Below, piece after piece: positions 56,995 to 64,000 of a DNA stretch of 64,000 nt. The stretch covers positions 1,798,001 to 1,862,000 of the forward strand of contig OZ244842.1 in assembly GCA_965220835.1 (NCBI GenBank), given 5' to 3'. The notes beneath the pieces are model-generated. The model searched no databases. It saw nothing but the letters and a program-made list of their open reading frames with translations, and was not told the DNA's origin. The translations under genes and the position numbers were made by a program. This DNA comes from Azophilus sp965220835 (GTDB taxonomy: Bacteria > Pseudomonadota > Gammaproteobacteria > Pseudomonadales > Azotimanducaceae). The number at the start of each line of letters is the position of its first letter. Positions within the stretch are counted from its first letter, which is position 1.

Positions 56995-58608
56995 CTACTC
57001 CCACTCGATGGTCGCCGGCGGTTTGCTGGAGATGTCGTAAACCACCCGGGAGACTTGCGGCAACTCGTTGATGATGCGGGCCGAGACCTGTTCCAGGAAG
57101 TCGAAGGGCAGCCGAGCCCAACGGGCGGTCATGAAGTCCACCGTCTCCACCGCCCGCAGCGCGATGACGCGTTCGTAGCGGCGGGCGTCGCCGACCACGC
57201 CGACGGACTTCACTGGCAAATGGACGGCGAATGCTTGGCTGACCTGATCGTAGAGGCCGGCCGCGCGCAGCGCCTCCAGAAAGATGGCGTCCGCCTCCCG
57301 CAACACGTCCGCATAGTGCGGCTTCACCTCGCCGAGCACGCGCACCGCCAGCCCCGGCCCGGGAAACGGGTGGCGGTTGATCAGGCTGTCCGGCAGGCCG
57401 AGCCGGGCGCCCACGCGGCGCACTTCGTCCTTGAACAGTTCCCGCAGGGGCTCCACCAACTTGAGCGCCATGCGTTCCGGCAGCCCGCCCACGTTGTGGT
57501 GGGATTTGATGACGTGGGCATTGCCGTGGGCGCTGGCCGCGGATTCGATCACGTCAGGGTAGATGGTGCCCTGGGCGAGCCAAGCGACGCCGTCAATCCC
57601 CTTCGCCACCCGCTCGAAGACGTCGATGAACGTCTCGCCAATGGCCCGGCGCTTGGCTTCGGGATCATGGACGCCGGCCAAGCGAGCGTAAAACTCCTGA
57701 CGGGCGTCGACGGTGACCAAGTTGAGGTTGGGGGCGTTGGAGGGCGCCGCGCCGGGGGCGAAGGCGGCCTCCACTTCGGCCCGCTCGTTCTTGCGCAACA
57801 AGCCGTTGTCCACGAACACGCAGGTGAGCTGGTCGCCGATGGCGCGGGCCAGCAGGGCGGCCACCACGCTGGAGTCCACGCCGCCTGAGAGGCCGAGCAC
57901 CACCCCATCGCCGCCCACCTGCCGCCGCACCCGTGCCATCCCATCATCGATGATGTTGTCCGGCGTCCAAGCGCTTGCGCAACCGCAGATGCCGTGAACG
58001 AAGTGGCGGTAGATGGCCTCGCCCTGATCCGTGTGGGTGACTTCCGGATGGAACTGCAGGCCGTACCAAGGCGCCTGCTCATGTTCCATGGCGGCCACCG
58101 GGGCGCTGTCGGTCGATGCCGTGACCCAAAAGCCCGGCGGCGTTGCCACCACCTTGTCCCCATGGCTCATCCAGACCGCCAAGCCGCCCTGGGCATTGAG
58201 TTCAAGCGCGGAAAGCAGCCGCGACGGGCCGCGCATGCGGATCTCCGCCGGGCCAAACTCCCGCTTGGCGGACGCCGCCACTTGTCCGCCGAAGTGCCGG
58301 GCCATGGCTTGCATGCCGTAGCAAATGCCCAGCACCGGCACGCCGAGGTCAAACAGGCCTTCAGGAATGGGCGGCGCTGCGGCTTCCGTAACCGATTCCG
58401 GCCCGCCGGACAGGATGATGCCTTGGGCGCCGAAGGCGGTGATGGCCTCGATGCCCGCGTCGTAGGAGAGGATTTCCGAGTAGACGCCCGCTTCACGCAC
58501 CCGCCGGGCGATGAGTTGGGTGTATTGGGAACCGAAATCGACTATGAGCAGCCGTTGCTCCCTTAGCCGGCCGGCCGCCGGCGGGGCGGCTTGGCGGGGC
58601 GCTGGCAT
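56995..58608 (-). CDS. guaA: GMP synthase (glutamine-hydrolysing)
   Basis: A 537-residue two-domain enzyme: N-terminal class I amidotransferase (LLIVDFGSQYTQLIARRV, nucleophile Cys in LGICYGMQAM, His in LQFHPEVTHTD), ATP-pyrophosphatase domain (VVLGLSGGVDSSVVAALLAR) and the C-terminal dimerisation domain ending SSKPPATIEWE. Converts XMP to GMP. It is six bases downstream of guaB. ATG 58608 leaves a 17-residue extension before the domain. Confidence 0.98.
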   Translation of the reverse strand: MPAPRQAAPPAAGRLREQRLLIVDFGSQYTQLIARRVREAGVYSEILSYDAGIEAITAFGAQGIILSGGPESVTEAAAPPIPEGLFDLGVPVLGICYGMQAMARHFGGQVAASAKREFGPAEIRMRGPSRLLSALELNAQGGLAVWMSHGDKVVATPPGFWVTASTDSAPVAAMEHEQAPWYGLQFHPEVTHTDQGEAIYRHFVHGICGCASAWTPDNIIDDGMARVRRQVGGDGVVLGLSGGVDSSVVAALLARAIGDQLTCVFVDNGLLRKNERAEVEAAFAPGAAPSNAPNLNLVTVDARQEFYARLAGVHDPEAKRRAIGETFIDVFERVAKGIDGVAWLAQGTIYPDVIESAASAHGNAHVIKSHHNVGGLPERMALKLVEPLRELFKDEVRRVGARLGLPDSLINRHPFPGPGLAVRVLGEVKPHYADVLREADAIFLEALRAAGLYDQVSQAFAVHLPVKSVGVVGDARRYERVIALRAVETVDFMTARWARLPFDFLEQVSARIINELPQVSRVVYDISSKPPATIEWE

Positions 58609-58614
58609 CAGCGA

Positions 58615-60084
58615 CTAACGGAGCGGGTAATTCGGCGCTTCCTTGGTGATCGTCACGTCGTGAACATGACTCTCGGCCACGCTCGCCGCGCTGATGCGAA
58701 CGAACTCCGGGCTGGCGCGCATGGTTTCTATGTTGGCGGAGCCCGTGTAGCCCATTGAAGCCTGCAGGCCGCCGATCAGTTGGTGGATGATCGGCCCCAC
58801 CGGACCGCGGTAGGGCACCCGGCCCTCAATGCCCTCCGGCACCAGCTTGCGGCCATCGCCCTCCACCTCCTGGAAATAGCGATCGCTGGAGCCGTAGCGC
58901 TCGCCCATGGCGCCTAGGGAGCCCATGCCCCGATAGGACTTGTAGGTTCGGCCTTGGTAGAGTTCCACTTCGCCGGGCGCCTCGTCCGTGCCGGCGAGCA
59001 GGCTGCCCACCATCACCGAACTGGCGCCCGCGGCAATCGCCTTGGCCAAGTCCCCGGAGTAGCGAATGCCGCCGTCCGCGATGACTGGCACGTCCACTTC
59101 GCTGGCTGCCGCCACCGCTTCGGAAACCGCCGTGATCTGCGGCACGCCGATGCCTGCCACCACCCGAGTCGTGCAGATGGAACCCGGGCCAATGCCCACC
59201 TTGATGGCGTCCGCACCGGCTGCCAGCAGGGCCGCCGCCCCAGCCCGGGTGGCGACGTTGCCGCCAATCACCTGCATCTTCGGGTAACGCTGCTTGATGA
59301 GGCTGACCCGATCGAGAACGGACTGGGCGTGGCCGTGGGCGGTATCGACCACGATCACGTCGGCACCCGCTTCAATGAGCGCATCGACCCGGTCGTCGGT
59401 TTCCGCGGCGGTGCCCACCCCGGCCCCAACCCGCAGTTGGCCGGCTTCGTCCTTGCAGGCGTTGGGGTAGGCTTGGGACTTGTGGATGTCCTTGACCGTC
59501 ACCATGCCCTTCAACTCGAAGGCGTCGTTGACCAACAGAACCTTCTCGATGCGATGCTGGTGCAGCAGCTTGGTGATTTCGTCGAAGCTGGCGTTTTCCG
59601 GCGCCGTGACCAGCCGCTCTTTGGGGGTCATGACCTGGTGCACCTTTGCATCCAAGCGTTTCTCAAAACGCACGTCCCGGGCGGTGACGATGCCGAGCAA
59701 CCGATCGCCTTCCACCACCGGCACGCCGGAAATGCGGTGCTCTTGGGTCAAGGCGATGAGATCGGCCACCGTGCTGCCCGGGGTGATGGTGATTGGGTCA
59801 CGAATGATGCCGGTCTCAAACTTCTTGACCGCCCGCACCTCGTGCGCCTGAGCCTCGATGCTCATGTTCTTGTGCACCACGCCGATGCCGCCCTCCTGAG
59901 CGATGGCGATGGCCAGCCGCGCCTCGGTCACCGTGTCCATGGCGGACGAAACCAGCGGAATGTTGAGGTCTATCTCTCGGGTGAGGCGGGTCTTCAGGTC
60001 AACTTCTGAAGGCAGGAGGCGGGAGTGGGCAGGGAGCAGCAGTACATCGTCAAAGGTGAGCGCATCCTGAGCGATTCGCAACAT
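58615..60084 (-). CDS. guaB: IMP dehydrogenase
   Basis: A 489-residue enzyme oxidising IMP to XMP. N-terminal strand TFDDVLLLPAHS, CBS pair (about residues 95-205, e.g. EHRISGVPVVEGDRLLGIVT), catalytic loop GIGPGSICTTRVVAGIG with the nucleophilic Cys, and flap YRGMGSLGAM. ATG at 60084 (MLRIAQDALTFD) fits E. coli GuaB (488 aa). Heads the guaB-guaA-tadA-purL set and is divergent from skp. Confidence 0.98.
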   Translation of the reverse strand: MLRIAQDALTFDDVLLLPAHSRLLPSEVDLKTRLTREIDLNIPLVSSAMDTVTEARLAIAIAQEGGIGVVHKNMSIEAQAHEVRAVKKFETGIIRDPITITPGSTVADLIALTQEHRISGVPVVEGDRLLGIVTARDVRFEKRLDAKVHQVMTPKERLVTAPENASFDEITKLLHQHRIEKVLLVNDAFELKGMVTVKDIHKSQAYPNACKDEAGQLRVGAGVGTAAETDDRVDALIEAGADVIVVDTAHGHAQSVLDRVSLIKQRYPKMQVIGGNVATRAGAAALLAAGADAIKVGIGPGSICTTRVVAGIGVPQITAVSEAVAAASEVDVPVIADGGIRYSGDLAKAIAAGASSVMVGSLLAGTDEAPGEVELYQGRTYKSYRGMGSLGAMGERYGSSDRYFQEVEGDGRKLVPEGIEGRVPYRGPVGPIIHQLIGGLQASMGYTGSANIETMRASPEFVRISAASVAESHVHDVTITKEAPNYPLR

Positions 60085-60419
60085 TTGGGCAACCCCGCAA
60101 AAGCAGCATGTTACTGACCCGGCGGATGGCTGTAAACACTGCCCGCACGCGGCCACCGCAACCCTCATTCATGCTTCTCAACATGGTCTGGCCGATGATA
60201 TCGCCGTGATGGCGGTTGTGAGTTCCGATTTGCGTGTGTCCTAGTTGGGTTAAGTTTGGTTTCTTGCGTGTGTCCTAGTTGGGTTGGGGGTTGACCATCA
60301 TCCGCGAGCCGATGGCCTTTCCTTCCGTCTGATGTAGAATGCGCGCCGATATGAATTGGCATCGCGGCTTGGCCATGCTCAGTGGGCCGCCGTGAGCAAC
60401 ACCAGCAAGGAGCCGTTTC
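60085..60419. other. Divergent intergenic region between guaB and skp
   Basis: 335 bases holding the promoters of both genes. A 22-bp sequence (beginning ttgcgtgtgtcc) occurs twice in direct orientation at 60230-60251 and 60264-60285, 12 bases apart. A TAGAAT hexamer followed by gcgcgcc (60335-60347) is the best -10 candidate for the skp-lpxD operon. bamA, which usually precedes skp, is absent. Confidence 0.7.
60335..60340 (+). promoter_or_regulatory. Candidate -10 element of skp
   Basis: TAGAAT followed by the GC-rich discriminator gcgcgcc. No good -35 hexamer at the expected distance. The same TAGAATGC block precedes rpsP and pal. Confidence 0.35.
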
Positions 60420-60974
60420 GTGATCAACCCTGCCGTGATCAAGCGTTTCAAGATGAAGAGGATCGCCCAGTTGTCCGTGTTGGCCTTGGGCTTGGGCGCA
60501 GCTGCCATGGCCAGTGCGCAACTGAAAATCGCCGTCTTGGACACCCAACGGGCGTTGGTGTCCAGCGAGGAGGCCAAAGCCCTTCTGGAGCAGGCGCAGA
60601 GTGAGCTCCAGAAGGAGGAGGAAGAGGTCAATGCGCTGGGTGCCGAGATTCAGGCCTTGCAGGAAAAGCTGCAAACGGATGGCGAGGTGATGAGCCCCAC
60701 CGAGCAGCGCCGGGCGCAGAAGGACATCGAAGACAAGCGCATCGACTACGAATTCATGGTCAACAAGCTGCAAAAGGCCCTGCAGGACCGCCGCCAGGAC
60801 CTGCTCCAAGTGATGGTGCCGAAGGTGGATGCCGTGCTCAAGGACCTCATTGAGCTGGAAGGCTACGACTTCATCATGGAGCGTGCCAACCTCCGCTACG
60901 TCAACCCCAAGCACGACATCACGCGCCGGGTGACGGAACGGCTGAACGAGAAGCGCGACGCGCCGAGTTCGTGA
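60420..60974 (+). CDS. skp: Periplasmic chaperone Skp (OmpH family)
   Basis: A 184-residue exported protein with a signal peptide (LALGLGAAAMASA) and two long charged helices (LEQAQSELQKEEEEVNALGA to KALQDRRQDLLQVM) that form the tentacles of the trimeric chaperone holding unfolded outer-membrane proteins. The start is GTG 60420, with AAGGAG eight bases upstream; ATG 60453 is an alternative directly before the signal peptide. First gene of skp-lpxD-fabZ-lpxA. Confidence 0.88.
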   Translation: MINPAVIKRFKMKRIAQLSVLALGLGAAAMASAQLKIAVLDTQRALVSSEEAKALLEQAQSELQKEEEEVNALGAEIQALQEKLQTDGEVMSPTEQRRAQKDIEDKRIDYEFMVNKLQKALQDRRQDLLQVMVPKVDAVLKDLIELEGYDFIMERANLRYVNPKHDITRRVTERLNEKRDAPSS

Positions 60975-62017
60975 CCGGCAGCTACCGCCTCGGTGAACTG
61001 GCCGAGCGTTTGGGCGGCCAGGTTGTCGGCGATGCGGATGTTGCCATTTCCGGCCTAGGGGCCCTGCCCTCGGCTGTGCCCGGCCAACTCACCCACCTCT
61101 CCAACCCGGCTTATCGGCGGGACCTGCCGAAAACCCAAGCGTCCGCCGTCATTCTCCGGCGACGGGACCTGGCCCTCTGCCCCACCAATGCGATCGTGGT
61201 TGCTGAACCCTATTTCGCATTCGCCTCGGCCTCACGCCTTTGGGAGCGCCCGCCGCAGCTCAACGCCGGCATTCACGCCAGCGCCCGAGTTGACGCCAGC
61301 GCCGTCATCCACGAGACGGCGCGCATCGGTCCCGGAGTCGCCATCGGGTCGGCCACCGTTGTTGCCGGCAACGTGGCCATTCACGCCAATGCCGTGGTCG
61401 GCGACCGCTGCCGGCTCGACGAGGGCGTGCGCATCATGGCCAACGCCACTCTCTACGATGACGTCAAGATCGGCGCGCGCTCCGTGGTGCATGCCAACGC
61501 CGTGCTGGGCGCCGACGGCTTCGGATTCGCCCGCGGCAGCGACGGCGCCTTGGCGCCCATCGCCCAACTCGGCGGCGTGACGGTGGGCCAGGACGTCAGC
61601 ATCGGCGCGGCCAGCACCGTTGATCGGGGGGCCATCGAGGACACCCTGATCGAGGACGGCGTCAAGATCGACAACCAAGTGCAGATTGGCCACAACTGCC
61701 GCATTGGCGCCCACAGCGTGATCTGCGGCTGCGTGGGCATTGTTGGCAGCACCGACATCGGCCGGGGCTGCGTGCTGGCCGGCATGGTTGGGGTTGGCGG
61801 TGATCGGCCAATCCGCATCTGCGATGGCGTGACCGTCAGCGGCTGCACCCATGTGTCGCGGTCAATCACCAAGCCCGGCACCTATGCCGGCGGCGTCCTG
61901 CACAACCGCGCAACCGCTTGGAAGCGCAACGCCCTGCGCTTTCAACGCCTTGACGAACTGGCCCGCCTGGCCGCCAAGCTGGACCGGCGAATCACCGAAC
62001 TGGAAAAAACCAACTGA
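60971..62017 (+). CDS. lpxD: UDP-3-O-(3-hydroxyacyl)glucosamine N-acyltransferase
   Basis: A 348-residue lipid A enzyme. N-terminal uridine-binding domain (LAERLGGQVVGDADVAISGL) and a left-handed beta-helix of hexapeptide repeats (VIHETARIGPGVAIGSATVV, GADGFGFA, DNQVQIGHNCRIGAHSVICG with the catalytic His). GTG 60971 overlaps the skp stop (GTGA). Length typical (E. coli 341). Confidence 0.97.
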   Translation: MTGSYRLGELAERLGGQVVGDADVAISGLGALPSAVPGQLTHLSNPAYRRDLPKTQASAVILRRRDLALCPTNAIVVAEPYFAFASASRLWERPPQLNAGIHASARVDASAVIHETARIGPGVAIGSATVVAGNVAIHANAVVGDRCRLDEGVRIMANATLYDDVKIGARSVVHANAVLGADGFGFARGSDGALAPIAQLGGVTVGQDVSIGAASTVDRGAIEDTLIEDGVKIDNQVQIGHNCRIGAHSVICGCVGIVGSTDIGRGCVLAGMVGVGGDRPIRICDGVTVSGCTHVSRSITKPGTYAGGVLHNRATAWKRNALRFQRLDELARLAAKLDRRITELEKTN

Positions 62018-62463
62018 TGAGCAACTCCCTCGTAAGCCTGAACGACCTGTTCAAGTACCTGCCGCACCGCTACCCCTTTCTGCTGGTTGACCGCATCACG
62101 GCGCTGACGCCCGGCGAAAGCGTCAAGGGCTACAAGAACGTCACCATTAACGAACCCTTCTTCAGCGGCCACTTCCCCAACCACCCGATCATGCCGGGGG
62201 TGCTGATCGTCGAGGCCATGGCGCAGGTGTCCGGCGTGCTGGCGATGACAACGAAGGACCAGGAGGCGAAGGATCTGATCTTCTACTTGGCGGGCACCGA
62301 CAACACCCGCTTCAAGCGACCGGTGGTGCCGGGCGACCGGCTCGACATGGAGAGCGAAATCCTCGTCGAGCGCCGCACGCTGATGAAGTTCGCCTGCCGG
62401 GCATATGTGGACGGCGAACTGGCCTGCGCTTCGGAGATTCTCTGCGCCGGCCGCAAGCCATGA
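62017..62463 (+). CDS. fabZ: (3R)-hydroxyacyl-ACP dehydratase FabZ
   Basis: A 148-residue hot-dog-fold dehydratase. YLPHRYPFLLVDRITAL opens the domain; the active site GHFPNHPIMPGVLIVEAMAQ contains the catalytic His and the Glu of the central helix. It acts in type II fatty acid synthesis. Its ATG overlaps the lpxD stop (TGATG), and it is in the conserved lpxD-fabZ-lpxA order. Confidence 0.98.
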   Translation: MSNSLVSLNDLFKYLPHRYPFLLVDRITALTPGESVKGYKNVTINEPFFSGHFPNHPIMPGVLIVEAMAQVSGVLAMTTKDQEAKDLIFYLAGTDNTRFKRPVVPGDRLDMESEILVERRTLMKFACRAYVDGELACASEILCAGRKP

Positions 62464-62470
62464 CGTCCCG

Positions 62471-63259
62471 GTGATTGACGCCCGCGCCATCATCGACCCC
62501 TCCGCCGAACTCGGCGAGGGCGTGGAAGTCGGGCCTTGGACCCTCATCGGGCCGGACGTGGTGATTGGCGACGGCTGCGTGGTCGGGCCGCACGCGGTCA
62601 TCAAGGGGCCCACGCGCATGGGGGCGGGCAACCGCGTCTTTCAGTTCGCCACCATCGGCGAAGACACCCCGGCCTTGGCTTACCACGGCGAGCCCACCCG
62701 CTTGGAGATTGGCGACGGCAACGTCTTCCGTGAAGGCGTCACCGTGCATCGGGGGATGGAGCAGGGCCAAGGTGCCACCATCATCGGCAGCCATGGGCTG
62801 TTCATGGCCTATGTGCACATCGGCCATGACTGCACGGTGGGCGACCACGTCATCATGGCCAACAACGCCTCGGTGTCCGGCCATTGCACCGTGGGCGACC
62901 ACGCCAACTTCGGCGGCTACGCCGGAGTGCCGCAGTTCCGCGCCATCGGCGCCCACGCCCACATCGCGGGAATGAGCTTGGTGCTCAAGGACGTGCCCGC
63001 CTACGTCACCGTGGCCGGCAACCCGGCCGCGGCGGTGGGCATGAACGTGGAGGGGATGCGCCGGCGGGGCTACGGCCCGGAACTCATCGCCCTCCTGCGC
63101 GGCGCCTTCAAAACCCTGTACCGCTCCGGCCTCACAGCGGAAGAGGCCTGCCAACAACTGCGCAAGGCACACGCCAATTGCCCGGAAATCGAGCGCCTGG
63201 TGGCCTCCGTGGAGAATTCGGAAGTGGGCATCGTTCGGCCGCGGCGGGCATTAAGCTAG
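62471..63259 (+). CDS. lpxA: UDP-N-acetylglucosamine O-acyltransferase LpxA
   Basis: A 262-residue hexapeptide-repeat acyltransferase for the first step of lipid A synthesis. IDARAIIDPSAELGEGVEVG starts the beta-helix; the catalytic His lies in AYVHIGHDCTVGDHVIMANN and the C-terminal helical domain starts YRSGLTAEEACQQL. The GTG at 62471 gives the canonical N-terminus and the family length (262). The TAG stop abuts the MITE-like element, whose first base is the G of the stop. lpxB, the usual next gene, is absent. Confidence 0.97.
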   Translation: MIDARAIIDPSAELGEGVEVGPWTLIGPDVVIGDGCVVGPHAVIKGPTRMGAGNRVFQFATIGEDTPALAYHGEPTRLEIGDGNVFREGVTVHRGMEQGQGATIIGSHGLFMAYVHIGHDCTVGDHVIMANNASVSGHCTVGDHANFGGYAGVPQFRAIGAHAHIAGMSLVLKDVPAYVTVAGNPAAAVGMNVEGMRRRGYGPELIALLRGAFKTLYRSGLTAEEACQQLRKAHANCPEIERLVASVENSEVGIVRPRRALS

Positions 63260-63504
63260 GGCCTGTTAACACTATGTATGGTGTCGCTGCCGAGTCCCGT
63301 TTTTCGCCGGGCAAGGCGGAGCGAGCGTGGTGTGGCCCGCTCCACATGAGCGAGCGACAACGCAGTCCGGGGGGAAACGGGGCCGGCCCAAAGGGTTGCG
63401 CCGCGCCAAGGGGCCGAATTGAGGTGCCACTCGGCTTGAAGTGCTGATTGCCCGGCCCCTTGGTGCGGTGCAACAGCGCCAGCAGAGATAGTGTTAACAG
63501 GCCC
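63259..63504. mobile_element. MITE-like element with 16-bp terminal inverted repeats
   Basis: GGGCCTGTTAACACTA at 63259-63274 is perfectly inverted at 63489-63504. The 246-bp interior holds no gene but has a second inverted pair flanking it (gttgcgccgcgcca.. / ..tggtgcggtgcaac). The left end begins at the last base of the lpxA stop. No clear target duplication; the ends resemble those of IS5-group elements, which is inference. Confidence 0.75.
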
Positions 63505-63507
63505 TGA

Positions 63508-63708
63508 CTACTTCTCCCACTCCGGCAGGGTTTCCGCGCCCTCAATCTGCCTCAGCAGCGCTGCCACCACGTCAAACGCATCGCAGGATGCGCCTGCCGC
63601 GGCGCTGATGGCGGTGAAGTTGTCCCGGCCTTCGGCCTTGACCTTGTCCCGCAACGCGGCATCCGCCTGCAACGCCCGAATGAAGCGCTCACCATTTTCG
63701 ATGGACAT
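63508..63708 (-). CDS. Nif11-family protein
   Basis: A 66-residue protein starting MSIENGERFIRALQADAALR, the typical beginning of the Nif11 domain (also used as leader of some RiPP precursors), then DNFTAISAAAGASCDAFDVV and ending ETLPEWEK. There is no Gly-Gly cleavage site and no cysteine-rich core after the domain, so it does not look like a complete RiPP precursor. ATG 63708 has GGAGGGG seven bases upstream. It stands alone beside the MITE-like element. Confidence 0.7.
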   Translation of the reverse strand: MSIENGERFIRALQADAALRDKVKAEGRDNFTAISAAAGASCDAFDVVAALLRQIEGAETLPEWEK

Positions 63709-63745
63709 CGCCCCTCCTACTGATCAAAAGTCCCAATCGGACCGC

Positions 63746-63751
63746 ATTATA
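63746..63751 (-). promoter_or_regulatory. Candidate -10 element of the Nif11 gene
   Basis: On the minus strand a perfect TATAAT followed by GCGGTCC, 37 bases before the ATG. No recognisable -35 at 16-18 bases. Confidence 0.45.
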
Positions 63752-63786
63752 AAGCGCTGCCCAATAAATTCTTGCGGATGTTGGGA

Positions 63787-63885
63787 GAGCCCTCAGCCGG
63801 GGAGCGCGAGGGGGGCATCCCCTCGCATGAAGACAGCCCTCAGCCGGGGAGCGAGCGAGGGCCCCTCGCGTGAAGCAAATCTCCA
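63787..63885. repeat. Direct repeat of about 45 bp
   Basis: The block agccctcagccggggagcg...cccctcgc.tgaag occurs twice in succession with small differences (second copy has gcgagcgaggg). Upstream of the Nif11 gene; no coding sequence recognised from 63752 to the window end. Confidence 0.75.
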
Positions 63886-64000
63886 AACCGCCGACATTTA
63901 AGCACTCATTTGCGCGGAGAATCGCTCCTCCGGTACGGCACCGAGAGCCGGTGCGCGGTGCGCGCATGCGGCTTGCCGAATGGCGCGCCAGGCGGAGGCG

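Noticed and set aside
63907..64000. Start of a further gene at the right edge (ATG at 63966)
   Set aside because: Only about eleven codons are visible, very Arg-rich and without a ribosome site.

Overview
The window looks like a chromosomal segment of a GC-rich gammaproteobacterium, probably an uncultured and free-living or host-associated marine type. The evidence is gene order: yebC-ruvC-ruvA-ruvB-tolQ-tolR-tolA-tolB-pal-cpoB-queE-queC, rpsP-rimM-trmD-rplS near ffh and a ccsA/ypjD-like gene, tadA next to purL, and skp-lpxD-fabZ-lpxA. All are classic gammaproteobacterial neighbourhoods. The species cannot be named from the sequence alone.

Region 1 (1-22.4 kb) is a metabolic region. It holds three luciferase-like (LLM) flavin-dependent oxidoreductases, two CaiB/BaiF CoA-transferases, an enoyl-CoA hydratase, an alpha/beta hydrolase, an aldo/keto reductase, an L-2-hydroxyglutarate dehydrogenase-like flavoprotein, two tandem HCCA-isomerase/DsbA-like proteins, PdxH, a renal-type dipeptidase lipoprotein, an MFS exporter, an NhaC antiporter and a fatty acid desaturase. 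Many neighbours are coupled by ATGA, GTGA or TGATG overlaps. Two homologous membrane-anchored proteins of unknown function each overlap the start of a CoA-transferase gene, a repeated two-gene arrangement. A 62-codon gene is followed in frame, after its stop, by a 12-bp tandem repeat coding for a lysine/arginine-rich tail.

Region 2 (22.5-30.1 kb) is accessory. A complete IS66-family element (23265-25629, perfect 8-bp target duplication) sits in the last codons of one of two adjacent paralogous small secreted-protein genes. Next comes a visibly AT-richer segment with a three-gene operon: a four-helix membrane protein, a TPR protein with a C-terminal membrane hairpin, and a TPR-AAA+ ATPase with a Msp1/Vps4/katanin-like pore loop. 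The operon lies between two direct copies of a roughly 90-bp repeat, and a small secreted-protein gene with an apparent +1 frameshift lies upstream of it. The island ends at a tRNA-Lys gene with a good promoter. This operon is the best candidate for an undescribed system.

Region 3 (30.2-50.7 kb) is mostly housekeeping on the minus strand: queuosine synthesis, the Tol-Pal envelope machine, RuvABC, YebC, AspRS, an FmdB-type zinc ribbon, XerD, the L19/TrmD/RimM/S16 operon and Ffh. A DUF4153 membrane-protein gene separates ffh from rpsP. Several of these genes carry short in-frame tandem-repeat expansions. A 59-bp tandem repeat, with three perfect hairpins per unit, fills the divergent ffh/ccsA promoter region.

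Region 4 (50.7-64 kb) holds leuA, with a probable leucine-rich leader peptide and promoter, then purL, tadA, guaA and guaB. Divergent from these run skp-lpxD-fabZ-lpxA. A MITE-like element overlaps the lpxA stop codon and is followed by a solitary Nif11-family gene. Most calls rest on recognised motifs; no database search was run.
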